Shown here: positions 53,152-61,587 of the stretch, piece by piece
Layout: every line of letters begins with the position of its first letter
Numbering within the stretch: position 1 is the stretch's first letter
Assembly: GCF_051235805.1 (NCBI RefSeq)
Contig: NZ_JBPNXV010000001.1
Location: 868,001 to 932,000 of the forward strand
Reading direction: 5' to 3'
DNA from: Pseudothermotoga_B sp051235805
GTDB lineage: Bacteria > Thermotogota > Thermotogae > Thermotogales > DSM-5069
Length of the DNA: 64,000 bases
Position numbers and translations under genes: made by a program
Notes under the pieces: generated by a model
The model's input: the letters and a program-made list of their open reading frames with translations, nothing else
The model's database searches: none
Told to the model about the DNA's origin: nothing

Positions 53152-53937
53152 ATGGAAAAACAATTGATTGACTTTGCCAAAATCAAGAAACTCGTGGTGA
53201 AGGTCGTCAGTGCCAACATCAAGATCTTCGGTCAATCGTCAGAGAATTACGTTGCCTACGAATCTCAAGAACCATCTTTGGAGTACAAAGATGACACCTT
53301 GGTGGTGAGTTCAAGAGATCAGCATTTTCTGAACTTCGGTTTTTCACACTCAGAAGGAAGATTGGAGCTTGCGATACCTGTTGATATGAAAGAAATATCG
53401 GTTGGCTGTGTTTCCTCAGATGTGACGATACGCTCGATAAGAACTGAGAGATTGATGGTAAGAACCGTTTCTGGCGATGTCCTGCTCGAAGATGTGGTTT
53501 GTAGTGATTGTCAGATGAAAACGGTATCTGGTGACATGACATTTGATTCGCCAGCCATTGAGAAGTTGGTCTTTTCGAGTGTTAGTGGTGATCTGACAAT
53601 GAAAAATCTCGTAACTTGCGACAGCGAATGGATTATCACAACTACCAGTGGTGATATAAGCTTTGAAACAGTTGGCATACCGAATATGAGATTAACAATG
53701 CGTACAGCCAGTGGAGATTTAAATACAAACGTAGGTTACACACGCCAGGGTCGAGATTATCTCTTTGGTGACGGGAGAATGAGAATAACTGCAAACACAA
53801 CCTCGGGAGATGTGCAGGTTAAAGCAACAAACAGGGCTGAGAGATCAGAAGGCATAGAAAAGAAGATTCTTAGGCTTGTAGCGAGTGGCAAGTTAACCTA
53901 CGAACAAGCAAAGCAAATCCTCGACGAACTGAGCTGA
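53152..53937 (+). CDS. DUF4097 beta-helix-like protein
   Basis: Protein of 261 residues. The body repeats an S-GD unit about every 20-24 residues (TVSGDVLLEDV, TVSGDMTFDS, SVSGDLTMKN, TTSGDISFET, TASGDLNTNV, TTSGDVQVKA). This is the signature of DUF4097/adhesin-like beta-helix domains. The last 30 residues (IEKKILRLVASGKLTYEQAK) form a SHOCT-like tail, similar in layout to the DUF2089 tail. No signal peptide, so it is cytoplasmic unless exported otherwise. ATG at 53152 has TAGGAGG upstream. In other bacteria such proteins accompany envelope stress regulators; here the link is by gene order. Confidence 0.85.
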   Translation: MEKQLIDFAKIKKLVVKVVSANIKIFGQSSENYVAYESQEPSLEYKDDTLVVSSRDQHFLNFGFSHSEGRLELAIPVDMKEISVGCVSSDVTIRSIRTERLMVRTVSGDVLLEDVVCSDCQMKTVSGDMTFDSPAIEKLVFSSVSGDLTMKNLVTCDSEWIITTTSGDISFETVGIPNMRLTMRTASGDLNTNVGYTRQGRDYLFGDGRMRITANTTSGDVQVKATNRAERSEGIEKKILRLVASGKLTYEQAKQILDELS

Positions 53938-53950
53938 GTTGTGGTATCAT

Positions 53951-53973
53951 GGAGCACACAGGAGGTGTGCTCC
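53951..53973 (+). promoter_or_regulatory. Hairpin presenting a ribosome binding site
   Basis: GGAGCACAC (53951-53959) pairs perfectly with GTGTGCTCC (53965-53973) around the loop AGGAG (53960-53964). The start ATG of the DUF2207 gene follows at 53976. The Shine-Dalgarno sequence AGGAGG lies in the loop and first stem base, so folding should control its exposure. There is no T run, which argues against a terminator. Confidence 0.7.
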
Positions 53974-53975
53974 TA

Positions 53976-55739
53976 ATGAAAGTCTTTCGGATCGTTCTTG
54001 TTGTGACCTTTTTAAGCTTTGTCGCCTTTGGTATCATCGTTGGGCTTGTCTATGGTTCTTTTGGGTTGTTGGAACTGCCTCACAGATCGTATTCATTGAT
54101 GCTCAATGAAGATGGCACAGCAAATGTTGTTGAAACGATCACCTACAAACTTAACAAGCCATTTCGATTGGTGAGCTGGGCGATTGATTTTGATTATCCA
54201 ACGACGATCGAGGATTTTGAAATAGAGATTCTCGAAGGTCCACCCTTACAGGGTGGAATCTATTACAATCAGAAGACCGAGAGAAAGATCGATGTTGAGA
54301 TTCGTTTCAGCCAGTCAATGGATGTCTATGTGCCTGTACCAAAGGGTGGGCAGATCGTCAAAGTTGCCTTCAAGTATAAATTGACTGATGTTCTTGAAGA
54401 GGGTGCTGACTTCACACAGTTGTTCATCAAGTACATCGGCGAAAACAACGATGTCGGTACGAAGCATTTGGATGTGCACGTTGTGTTTCCTGAGAGTTTT
54501 CCAAAGCCACTGGTTTACCACCATCCATGGGGAATTCAGACGAAAGACAAGAACATCTTGGGAAGAACTTATGAATTTTCCTTTGCAAGGATTCCGGCGA
54601 GCAGTTTCATAGAAGGGAGATTTGTCTTTCCGGGTTTGACAGGCACTGGCACACGTTTTCTCAACAAGGATTTGAAACTGTCTGAGATTGAGAAAGCCGA
54701 GCGAGGATATTTGATTCGCACAACTTTGATTGTTCTTGGTGTAATAGCTTACACACTTTTTGTTTTAGTTGTTCCAATACAGATTTACAGAAAGTATGGA
54801 AGAGAGATGTCAATAGAGTACAATGCGGAGTACGAACGAGAGTTACCGTATAAGGACTTACCTGAATTTGTGAACTCTGTTGTAAAGAAATCTTGCTCAA
54901 GACCAGACGATGATGCGATAGCTGCAGCGGTCTTAGATGGTGTGAGAAAGGGTGAGTGCCAGTTTGTAGAAAACGAGAAAGGTGAAATAGTTGGTTTGAA
55001 GATACTGAACGTGAGTGAAGAAAGAAGAGAACTTTTTAGCGCTTTCGCAGATTTTGCAACCAACGGAGTAGTAGATTTCAAGACGATGAAAAAGGAATTG
55101 AAGAAGACCAACAAAGCCCAAGAGTTTCTCGAGAAGGTCAGCAACTGGAGAAGAAGTGTTCTGAACAACGTGAAAAAGAGGAATTATTTGGATGAAACTG
55201 GAGATACTGCCGCGAAGGTATTTGCTGCAGTCTTTGGTCTCTTCGTCCCGCTTTTGATAATGATTCTTTTAAACAACATGGGTCCGACTTACTCGATCTT
55301 AGCCAGATATGGCACTATGCTAATGGCTGCTTGTGCAGGTGTAGGTGTGGTCGTTTTACTCATGAAAAAGAGTGTCTTTTCACGCTGGAATCGAGATGGT
55401 TTACTCTACTATTTGAAGTGGAAAAATTTTGAGAAGTTCATTCAAGACTTTTCCGCACTCTCCACTTACCCGCCGCAGTCTGTCGCGATATGGGATGAGT
55501 ACATCGTCTACGCAACGGCTTTGGGCGTGGCAAAACGAGTCATCGAAAACTTGCAGAAGCTGTATCCTGAGCCTCCTTCGTCACCGGTTACAGGCACTGT
55601 TTACAGGTACCCCGTCGTTATCGGCGAGATTTCGAGTCTTAGATCTGTAGCAGCCTCGACCGTGAGCTCGAGTTCCTCTGGTTCAGGTGGCTCGAGAATT
55701 GGTGGCGGTGGTGGCGGAAGCCGCGTTGGCGCACGGTGA
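53976..55739 (+). CDS. DUF2207 membrane protein
   Basis: Protein of 587 residues. A first helix (VFRIVLVVTFLSFVAFGIIV) is followed by an extracytoplasmic beta-rich DUF2207 domain that starts SYSLMLNEDGTANVVETITY. A membrane helix follows at about 245-270 and a cytoplasmic domain, then two more helices (FAAVFGLFVPLLIMILL and AACAGVGVVVLL). The very end is Ser- then Gly-rich (SSSSSGSGGSRIGGGGGGSR), typical of this family. ATG at 53976 follows a hairpin that holds the ribosome binding site. Function is unknown. It is the last gene of the four-gene operon. Confidence 0.88.
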   Translation: MKVFRIVLVVTFLSFVAFGIIVGLVYGSFGLLELPHRSYSLMLNEDGTANVVETITYKLNKPFRLVSWAIDFDYPTTIEDFEIEILEGPPLQGGIYYNQKTERKIDVEIRFSQSMDVYVPVPKGGQIVKVAFKYKLTDVLEEGADFTQLFIKYIGENNDVGTKHLDVHVVFPESFPKPLVYHHPWGIQTKDKNILGRTYEFSFARIPASSFIEGRFVFPGLTGTGTRFLNKDLKLSEIEKAERGYLIRTTLIVLGVIAYTLFVLVVPIQIYRKYGREMSIEYNAEYERELPYKDLPEFVNSVVKKSCSRPDDDAIAAAVLDGVRKGECQFVENEKGEIVGLKILNVSEERRELFSAFADFATNGVVDFKTMKKELKKTNKAQEFLEKVSNWRRSVLNNVKKRNYLDETGDTAAKVFAAVFGLFVPLLIMILLNNMGPTYSILARYGTMLMAACAGVGVVVLLMKKSVFSRWNRDGLLYYLKWKNFEKFIQDFSALSTYPPQSVAIWDEYIVYATALGVAKRVIENLQKLYPEPPSSPVTGTVYRYPVVIGEISSLRSVAASTVSSSSSGSGGSRIGGGGGGSRVGAR

Positions 55740-55793
55740 ACACAGAATATTAGAAAATAATTAGAGTTGAGGAACTGTTTGAGATTTTGGCAT

Positions 55794-55799
55794 TATAAT
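55794..55799 (+). promoter_or_regulatory. -10 box ahead of the efflux operon
   Basis: Consensus TATAAT at 55794-55799, 35 bases before the GTG of the first efflux gene. No good -35 is at 16-18 bases, so support is partial. Confidence 0.4.
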
Positions 55800-55834
55800 T
55801 TGTTCAGGATCAACGTAGAATGGAGGGTTGTGTT

Positions 55835-56842
55835 GTGAGAAAATTGCTTGCAGTTGTCCTTATCTGTTTTGTCATCTTTGTTTATGCTGGTATCGTTGAT
55901 GTTGTTGAACTCGCAAAACAAAATAGCGTGACCTATCTGAAGGCTGTTCTGAACTTTGACCAGGCAAAGAACGATTACGACAAAGCTATGATCGAGGCAA
56001 AGAACAAAAGACAACAACTTGTCGCGCAAAAGAGCTGGCTCAGTGCTCAGCAGACCTACAACCAGTCTATGAAGAGTTTCTACGGCGAGTTTTTCGACAC
56101 CTACATTGGCGTTCTGGAAAACACGCTTCAGCTTCAGATCGCTCAAAACAAATTGCAGATAGCTGAAATTGACTTTAAGCAGACGCAAGAGCTGTACAAA
56201 ACGGGTGCTGCAACGCTACAAGATCTTCAAAGTGCAAGTTCGACAAGACTTGAATCTCAAGCAAGCCTCGATGAAGCTAAATTGAATCTTGATCAGTCAA
56301 AAGAAGATTTGCTCATCTTGTTGGGTAAGGAAGTACAGCCATTAGACCCATCGGCAATCAAGATCGATGTCAGAGTTCCTTCCATCAGCGAGTTGCTCGA
56401 GAAATCGCTTGCAATACAGATTTCACAGATCGATGTTCAAGTTGCGCAAATGGATTATGAAAGTCTTGTGAATCCATCACAGTACACGAAGGAAAAATAC
56501 GAAAGAACATTGAAGATCGCTCAGAATGCCCTGAAAGACACGCAGAACAGCACGAAGAAGTCTTACCAGTCTCTCTTGCTCACTACAGAAAATTTGAAAA
56601 AGACCATACAGGCTCAAAGGGAGACAGTGAGTGTGGCGAAGGCTCAGCTTGACAGCGCTGAAAACAATTACAAGGTGGGAGTTGCTTCAGAGAAAGATCT
56701 GCTGAGCGCAAGAAACACCTACCTCACCGCTCAGAAGGCGCTCTTGGGCTATGTTAGATCTTTCTTGAAAAACTTGTGTTCTTTGTACATCGATGCAGCA
56801 TGGGATTATCAGCAGTTGCTCACCGAAGTCTTTGGTGGGTGA
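55835..56842 (+). CDS. Outer membrane efflux protein, TolC-like (first copy)
   Basis: Protein of 335 residues with signal peptide MRKLLAVVLICFVIFVYA. Long heptad-rich helices with repeated TolC patterns: LYKTGAATLQDLQSASSTRL and YKVGVASEKDLLSARNTYLT, the two halves of the outer membrane factor repeat. The length is short for TolC (about 430), so the barrel strands may be reduced. GTG at 55835 has GGAGGG seven bases upstream. First gene of a five-gene MacAB-like operon. Confidence 0.85.
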   Translation: MRKLLAVVLICFVIFVYAGIVDVVELAKQNSVTYLKAVLNFDQAKNDYDKAMIEAKNKRQQLVAQKSWLSAQQTYNQSMKSFYGEFFDTYIGVLENTLQLQIAQNKLQIAEIDFKQTQELYKTGAATLQDLQSASSTRLESQASLDEAKLNLDQSKEDLLILLGKEVQPLDPSAIKIDVRVPSISELLEKSLAIQISQIDVQVAQMDYESLVNPSQYTKEKYERTLKIAQNALKDTQNSTKKSYQSLLLTTENLKKTIQAQRETVSVAKAQLDSAENNYKVGVASEKDLLSARNTYLTAQKALLGYVRSFLKNLCSLYIDAAWDYQQLLTEVFGG

Positions 56843-56848
56843 TCTGAT

Positions 56849-58150
56849 ATGAGAAGAATCGTTCTGTTCGTCTTGCTTGTACCATTTTTGGCTTATGCGA
56901 GTTTTCTGGATTTGGTGCAAGCACAACTTGAAAAAGACAGTTCATACCTTTCGGCTGTGATAAAGTACAAGAGTGCCGAATTCACAAGGGCAAAGAACAA
57001 GAACTTCTTTATTCCATATGTTGGTACGAAAGCACTCTCCTTGGAAACAGATTTTGAGAACTATTCGCTTTCGATTCCGCTGTCGATCACTTTTGAAAAT
57101 ATCGCTGGTTTTGATTTGACCATCTCAAACACTTGGAATTATCTGAGTAAGACAGATCAGTGGGATGAAAGTGGATGGGCTTTGACGATCTCAAGACAGC
57201 TTTTCTCGAATTTTGATATCACCGAGCTCGAAAACGAGAAAGATTATATCTCTGCCATATGGAGCTTAACCGATGCCCGAAACAAAGTCTTTGTGAATCT
57301 CGCAAACGATGTCTTCAATTATCATTATTACACCAGAAAATTGGAGATCACCAAACGCAAGATAGAGATCTTGCAGGAACAGTTCGAGTCTTTGCAGAGG
57401 GCATACGAAGCTGGCACAGCATCGAAAGAAGATATTATGCAGGTGCAGAGCAACATCTATCAGATGACAAATCAACTTGACCAGATCAGTCAGAATCTCA
57501 TGAGCGCTCTGACGGAATACTCCACAGATACATTGAACACAATGTTTGCTTGTCTTGAACGCATTACCTCGAATCTGCTTTCACAACAAGAAGCAGAAAA
57601 ATTCATTCTGAATAGACTTGATCTGAAGGCACAATTGATGAGTGTTGAGATTGCGAGGCGTGAAAGTGAAAGGTCATACCAGCAATGGTTGCCGAATCCG
57701 ACTTTCAGTTTTTCAGTAAAACAAGATGAGAACTCAGACAAAGGTTTTTCCCTTTCGCTTGGTTTTGCCTTTGGTTACAACATTGTTGATCGTGGCGAGA
57801 GAGATTACAACTACAACTATGCAAAGAACAATTACACCTTGCAGCAACGTTTGGCAGATGAACAACTTGACAATATGAAGAAATCGGTGCAGAAGGCATA
57901 CCTTTCTATAAAAATCGGTGAATCGAGCAAGAGAGTGGCTGAATTGGACTTACAGCTGAAGAAAATGGAGTACGAGAGGCTCCTGAGTGCTTCTGCATTT
58001 GTTTCACAGAGCGATCTTGAGAGTGCAAAGTTAGATCTACAAGACGCAGAGGCTGAGCTGTTAAAGGCCACTTACAATCTGTTGATTGGAAAATTAAGTC
58101 TGCTTCAGGCTTGTGGTTACGATTTGGTTGAACTCGCAGGAGGTAAGTGA
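56849..58150 (+). CDS. Outer membrane efflux protein, TolC-like (second copy)
   Basis: Protein of 433 residues, signal peptide MRRIVLFVLLVPFLAYA. TolC-type repeats are visible: LQRAYEAGTASKEDIMQVQS in the first half and LLSASAFVSQSDLESAKLDL in the second. Aromatic-rich beta strands (FSFSVKQDENSDKGFSLSLG) suit an outer membrane barrel. ATG at 56849 follows the first copy by six bases. Together they may form a mixed trimer or serve different states. Confidence 0.88.
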   Translation: MRRIVLFVLLVPFLAYASFLDLVQAQLEKDSSYLSAVIKYKSAEFTRAKNKNFFIPYVGTKALSLETDFENYSLSIPLSITFENIAGFDLTISNTWNYLSKTDQWDESGWALTISRQLFSNFDITELENEKDYISAIWSLTDARNKVFVNLANDVFNYHYYTRKLEITKRKIEILQEQFESLQRAYEAGTASKEDIMQVQSNIYQMTNQLDQISQNLMSALTEYSTDTLNTMFACLERITSNLLSQQEAEKFILNRLDLKAQLMSVEIARRESERSYQQWLPNPTFSFSVKQDENSDKGFSLSLGFAFGYNIVDRGERDYNYNYAKNNYTLQQRLADEQLDNMKKSVQKAYLSIKIGESSKRVAELDLQLKKMEYERLLSASAFVSQSDLESAKLDLQDAEAELLKATYNLLIGKLSLLQACGYDLVELAGGK

Positions 58151-58151
58151 G

Positions 58152-59273
58152 ATGAGAAAATACATACTGTTTGCGATGATAATCATGTCTATCATGCTTT
58201 TGTTTTGGTCTTGCAACAGATCGGCGCAGCAAAGCGTGACTACAAATTCATCCACGATTGAGTACACAGTGAAAAAAACCAATCTAACCGACACGGTCTC
58301 TGTCTCTGGAAAGATCATGGCAGAGAGTTCTGCCGAGATCAAGGCACTCGTGAGTGGTGTTGTGAAGAAGATCAACGTTCAAGAAGGTGACACGGTGAAG
58401 GCGGGCGATGTCTTAGTCGAACTGGATGACTCAGATTACAGACTTTCTTATCTGAAGGCTCTTCAAAATTATGAGACGGCGAAAAACTCTGGTTCGAGGC
58501 TCTTGGTAGAGCAACGTCAGTTGGAACTTGAGATCGCTAAGAGAGATCTTGATAGATGCAAGATCACTTCGCCAGTTGATGGTGTTGTCACCGCCTTGAA
58601 TGTCAAAGTGGGTGATTATGTTTCAAAAGGTACAAGTGTTGATGTTGTTGCAAAGGTCATAAGCTTGGACAATCTTTACGTGTCTGCCGCTGTCGAAGAA
58701 GTAGACTACTCGAAGGTCAAGGTTGGACAGATGGCGACCTTGGCATTTGATGCCTTCGAAGGTGTTAACTTTCCAGCACAGGTTACGTATGTTGGAAGCG
58801 AAGCACAGAGTTCGAGTGGTATTGTGACAATTCCGATAAAACTAAAACTGGTGGTGCAAAATCTTCAAATGACTACAGCGAGAACTTCCTCTGGAACTCA
58901 AGGTACATCAGAGGATGCACAGAGTATGGCACAAGGTTTTGTCGGGCAATCAGCAGCACAAAGAAACGAGCTGCTTAAGAAAATCATTCCTGGACTTTCT
59001 TGTGAGGTTCAGATAATTGTGCTCGCCAAGAACGACGTTATGATCATTCCAACGGCTGCTGTTAGTTTTGAAGGAGGAAAGGCTTACGTGAACGTCAAGA
59101 GCGGCACGACAACAGAGAAGAGAGAAGTCACCGTTGGGGAGAGGACATCAGGTGGGTACGAGATCATCAGTGGACTGAATGAAGGAGAAGTAGTAGTGGT
59201 GAATAAGACTTCAAGCAGTTCGACCAATCGTGGAGTGCAGATGAACATACCTGGTTTTGCCCCGCCACGATGA
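58152..59273 (+). CDS. Periplasmic adaptor (MacA/HlyD-like)
   Basis: Protein of 373 residues. The N-terminal hydrophobic segment ends in WSCNRSAQQS, a possible lipoprotein cysteine, though the lipobox is not canonical. The lipoyl halves are SAEIKALVSGVVKKINVQEG and RCKITSPVDGVVTALNVKVG around a short helical hairpin. A beta-barrel and membrane-proximal domain (EVTVGERTSGGYEIISGL) follow. It bridges the inner membrane transporter and the outer membrane factor. ATG at 58152 has GGAGGTAA upstream, one base after the previous stop. Confidence 0.93.
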   Translation: MRKYILFAMIIMSIMLLFWSCNRSAQQSVTTNSSTIEYTVKKTNLTDTVSVSGKIMAESSAEIKALVSGVVKKINVQEGDTVKAGDVLVELDDSDYRLSYLKALQNYETAKNSGSRLLVEQRQLELEIAKRDLDRCKITSPVDGVVTALNVKVGDYVSKGTSVDVVAKVISLDNLYVSAAVEEVDYSKVKVGQMATLAFDAFEGVNFPAQVTYVGSEAQSSSGIVTIPIKLKLVVQNLQMTTARTSSGTQGTSEDAQSMAQGFVGQSAAQRNELLKKIIPGLSCEVQIIVLAKNDVMIIPTAAVSFEGGKAYVNVKSGTTTEKREVTVGERTSGGYEIISGLNEGEVVVVNKTSSSSTNRGVQMNIPGFAPPR

Positions 59274-59289
59274 GAGGTAGGTGTGTGTC

Positions 59290-59991
59290 TTGAAGACGGT
59301 GATAAGAGCCGAAAATCTTCAGAAGGTGTACAAAATGGGTGATAATCTTGTAAAAGCCGTTGATGGTGTGAACTTGAACGTCTTTGAAGGCGAGTATCTG
59401 GTGATCATGGGACCTTCTGGCAGTGGCAAAAGCACACTGATGCACTTGATGGGGTGTCTTGATAAACCTACAGCTGGTGAGATCTACATAGGAGACGTAG
59501 CAGTATCAAAGTTGAATGATGCACAGCTTGCCAGAGTGAGAAGCAAGATGATAGGATTTGTTTTTCAGCAATTCAATCTTTTGCCCCGTCTGACTGCACT
59601 TGAAAATGTAGAACTACCGATGATATACGCAAAAGTACCAAGAGAAGTGAGAAAGAAACGAGCGAAGGAACTACTCACGTTGGTTGGACTGGCTGAGAGG
59701 ACACACCATAGACCAACTCAGCTTTCTGGTGGTCAAATGCAGAGAGTTGCCATCGCTCGGGCTCTGGCAAACGAGCCTCAAATCATTCTGGCTGACGAAC
59801 CTACCGGCAACCTTGACAGCAAGAGCGGTCAAGAGGTATTGAAAATCTTTTCAGAGCTTCACAGCAATGGTTTGACGATAATCGTGGTGACCCACGATCC
59901 AGAGATTGCAGAACTGGGAGAACGCGTCATTCACATGAAAGATGGAAGGATCGTTTCTCAAGAGGTGAGGGCAAGTGTTGGAAATGCTTAA
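59290..59991 (+). CDS. ABC transporter ATPase, MacB/LolD type
   Basis: Protein of 233 residues. Walker A GPSGSGKST, Q-loop FVFQQFNLLPRLTALEN, signature LSGGQMQRVAIARAL, Walker B IILADEPTGNLD and H-loop VVTHD. It energises the MacB-type permease. The TTG at 59290 is preferred (GGTG six bases upstream); GTG at 59281 in the same frame is also possible. It overlaps the permease gene by 17 bases. Confidence 0.93.
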   Translation: MKTVIRAENLQKVYKMGDNLVKAVDGVNLNVFEGEYLVIMGPSGSGKSTLMHLMGCLDKPTAGEIYIGDVAVSKLNDAQLARVRSKMIGFVFQQFNLLPRLTALENVELPMIYAKVPREVRKKRAKELLTLVGLAERTHHRPTQLSGGQMQRVAIARALANEPQIILADEPTGNLDSKSGQEVLKIFSELHSNGLTIIVVTHDPEIAELGERVIHMKDGRIVSQEVRASVGNA

Positions 59992-61183
59992 AGAAGCTTT
60001 CAGATCTATCGCAGCCAATAAGTTGAGAACTGCCCTGTCAATGATAGGCATAATCATAGGTGTTGCTGCCGTGATCGCTGTGGTTTCTGTCGCAGAAGGT
60101 ACAAGTCAGAGCATAAAACAACAACTGTCTACGATTGGTTCAAATCTGATTTTGATCAGTCCTGGTTTTACAAGAGGTGGTGGTGGTCGGGTCTCAACAG
60201 CCTTGAGTGATCTTCTCACAGAAGATGACGCACAAAGAATTGCTCAGATGAGCCCGTCAGTCGCCTATGTGACACCCCTACAGCAGGGGAATTTCATCGT
60301 TCAGTACGAAAGACAAAACACCATGTCAACGGTCTTGGCAGCCTATTCAACGATATTCAAGATGATGAATCTGAATTTGCTCGATGGTGATTACTTCACC
60401 GAGGAAGATGAGATAGCCAGAAGAAGGGTTGCCATAATAGGCACAGAGATCGCTGACGCTCTTTTTCCAGATGGTGATGCGGTGGGAAAAACGATCAGAA
60501 TCACCAGCCAAAACACCAGACAGAACTTTAAAGTCATAGGCGTTCTTGAAAAAAGTGGAAACTTGCTCTTCTTGAACCCAGACAGATCGATCATCATACC
60601 GTTTTCTTCGGCTGAGCAACGCGTCTTTCGAAGATCGTATGTTTCATCGATCGTCGCCCAAGCACAATCTGAACAACTCGCAGCTCAAGCAGTTACCGAG
60701 ATCGATGCGGTGCTCTACAGCAAATTTCAAGACACAGAGAGATACAGAATAGTGAGTCAGGATGCAATGCTACAGACGATAAACCAGACGATGGCATTGT
60801 TGAGTTTTATGCTCGGTAGCATTGCCGGTATTTCCTTGTTGGTTGGTGGCATCGGCATAATGAACATCATGCTCGTGACGGTGACCGAAAGAACCCGAGA
60901 AATTGGCGTAAGAAAGGCAGTTGGTGCGAGCAGAAGACACATCTTGACGCAGTTTCTGCTCGAGTCGATCATCTTAACCTTTGTGGCTGGAATCATCGGT
61001 GTGGGAGTGGGTTTTGCACTCTCCAGAACAATCGCACTGGTCGGCTCGATTCAAACTGCCGTGACACCGTTGGTAATAATAATAGCAGTTTCTGTGTCGA
61101 TTGCCGTCGGCGTGACTTTCGGTGTTTTTCCTGCGATGAAAGCTGCAAAACTCAACCCTGTTGAGGCTCTCAGATACGAGTAG
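59975..61183 (+). CDS. MacB-like ABC permease
   Basis: Membrane protein of 402 residues: one N-terminal helix (LRTALSMIGIIIGVAAVIAV), a periplasmic MacB_PCD domain, and three C-terminal helices of the FtsX type (GGIGIMNIMLVTVTERTREI, then GVRKAVGASRRHI). The end KAAKLNPVEALRYE is the usual MacB C-terminus. It exports a substrate such as a peptide, lipid or drug in mechanotransmission mode. The ATPase is a separate gene, unlike in E. coli MacB. The start is TTG 59975 (or ATG 59981), inside the ATPase gene. Confidence 0.93.
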   Translation: MLEMLKEAFRSIAANKLRTALSMIGIIIGVAAVIAVVSVAEGTSQSIKQQLSTIGSNLILISPGFTRGGGGRVSTALSDLLTEDDAQRIAQMSPSVAYVTPLQQGNFIVQYERQNTMSTVLAAYSTIFKMMNLNLLDGDYFTEEDEIARRRVAIIGTEIADALFPDGDAVGKTIRITSQNTRQNFKVIGVLEKSGNLLFLNPDRSIIIPFSSAEQRVFRRSYVSSIVAQAQSEQLAAQAVTEIDAVLYSKFQDTERYRIVSQDAMLQTINQTMALLSFMLGSIAGISLLVGGIGIMNIMLVTVTERTREIGVRKAVGASRRHILTQFLLESIILTFVAGIIGVGVGFALSRTIALVGSIQTAVTPLVIIIAVSVSIAVGVTFGVFPAMKAAKLNPVEALRYE

Positions 61184-61195
61184 TAACAACTCACT

Positions 61196-61548
61196 GGTGG
61201 AGGCGGGGGGAATTGAACCCCCGTCCGAGAGTGAGGACCCCCGGGCATCTCCGAGTGCAGCCTGTGTTTTATATTCAGTTTGCAGCGCCCACAGGCACGC
61301 TCTGCAAACTATATCCCTTCTAACTTTCCCTTCAAGCAGCGAAGGGAGGACTGCTCAAAGGTAGGCTGGCTATCTCACGCCCCTATCCGAGCACCAGCCA
61401 GACTCGGTAGGAACGGCTGCTTATCTATTAAGCAGCAAGTGCAAGTTCTTCGTTGGCACCTATTTGTTGTTCCACCTTATTTTCGAGGAGGTGGAGACCT
61501 CGACTCGCTTCCCGGGGAGGCTCAAACCCGTCGAAACCGTTCGCCCCC
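61196..61548 (-). ncRNA. ssrA: tmRNA
   Basis: The RNA is about 353 bases. The 5' end GGGGGCG (61548-61542) pairs with CGCCTCC near the 3' end, which ends in an encoded CCA (61198-61196). A T-arm with GGGGGTTCAATTCCCCC and the start region GGTTTCGACGGG are canonical. The tag frame at 61457-61428 reads ANEELALAA then TAA TAG. Pseudoknot stems are visible after the tag. It rescues stalled ribosomes with SmpB and marks nascent proteins for proteolysis. The exact 5' end may differ by a base. Confidence 0.97.
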
Positions 61549-61557
61549 CTATTTGAA

Positions 61558-61586
61558 ATGTTAGCACAAAAGGTTACACTTTGCAA
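61558..61586 (-). promoter_or_regulatory. Predicted promoter of ssrA
   Basis: On the minus strand TTGCAA (61586-61581) and TAACAT (61563-61558) are 17 bases apart, with the mature 5' end ten bases after the -10. It sits directly behind the stop of the HD-GYP gene. Confidence 0.6.
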
Positions 61587-61587
61587 C

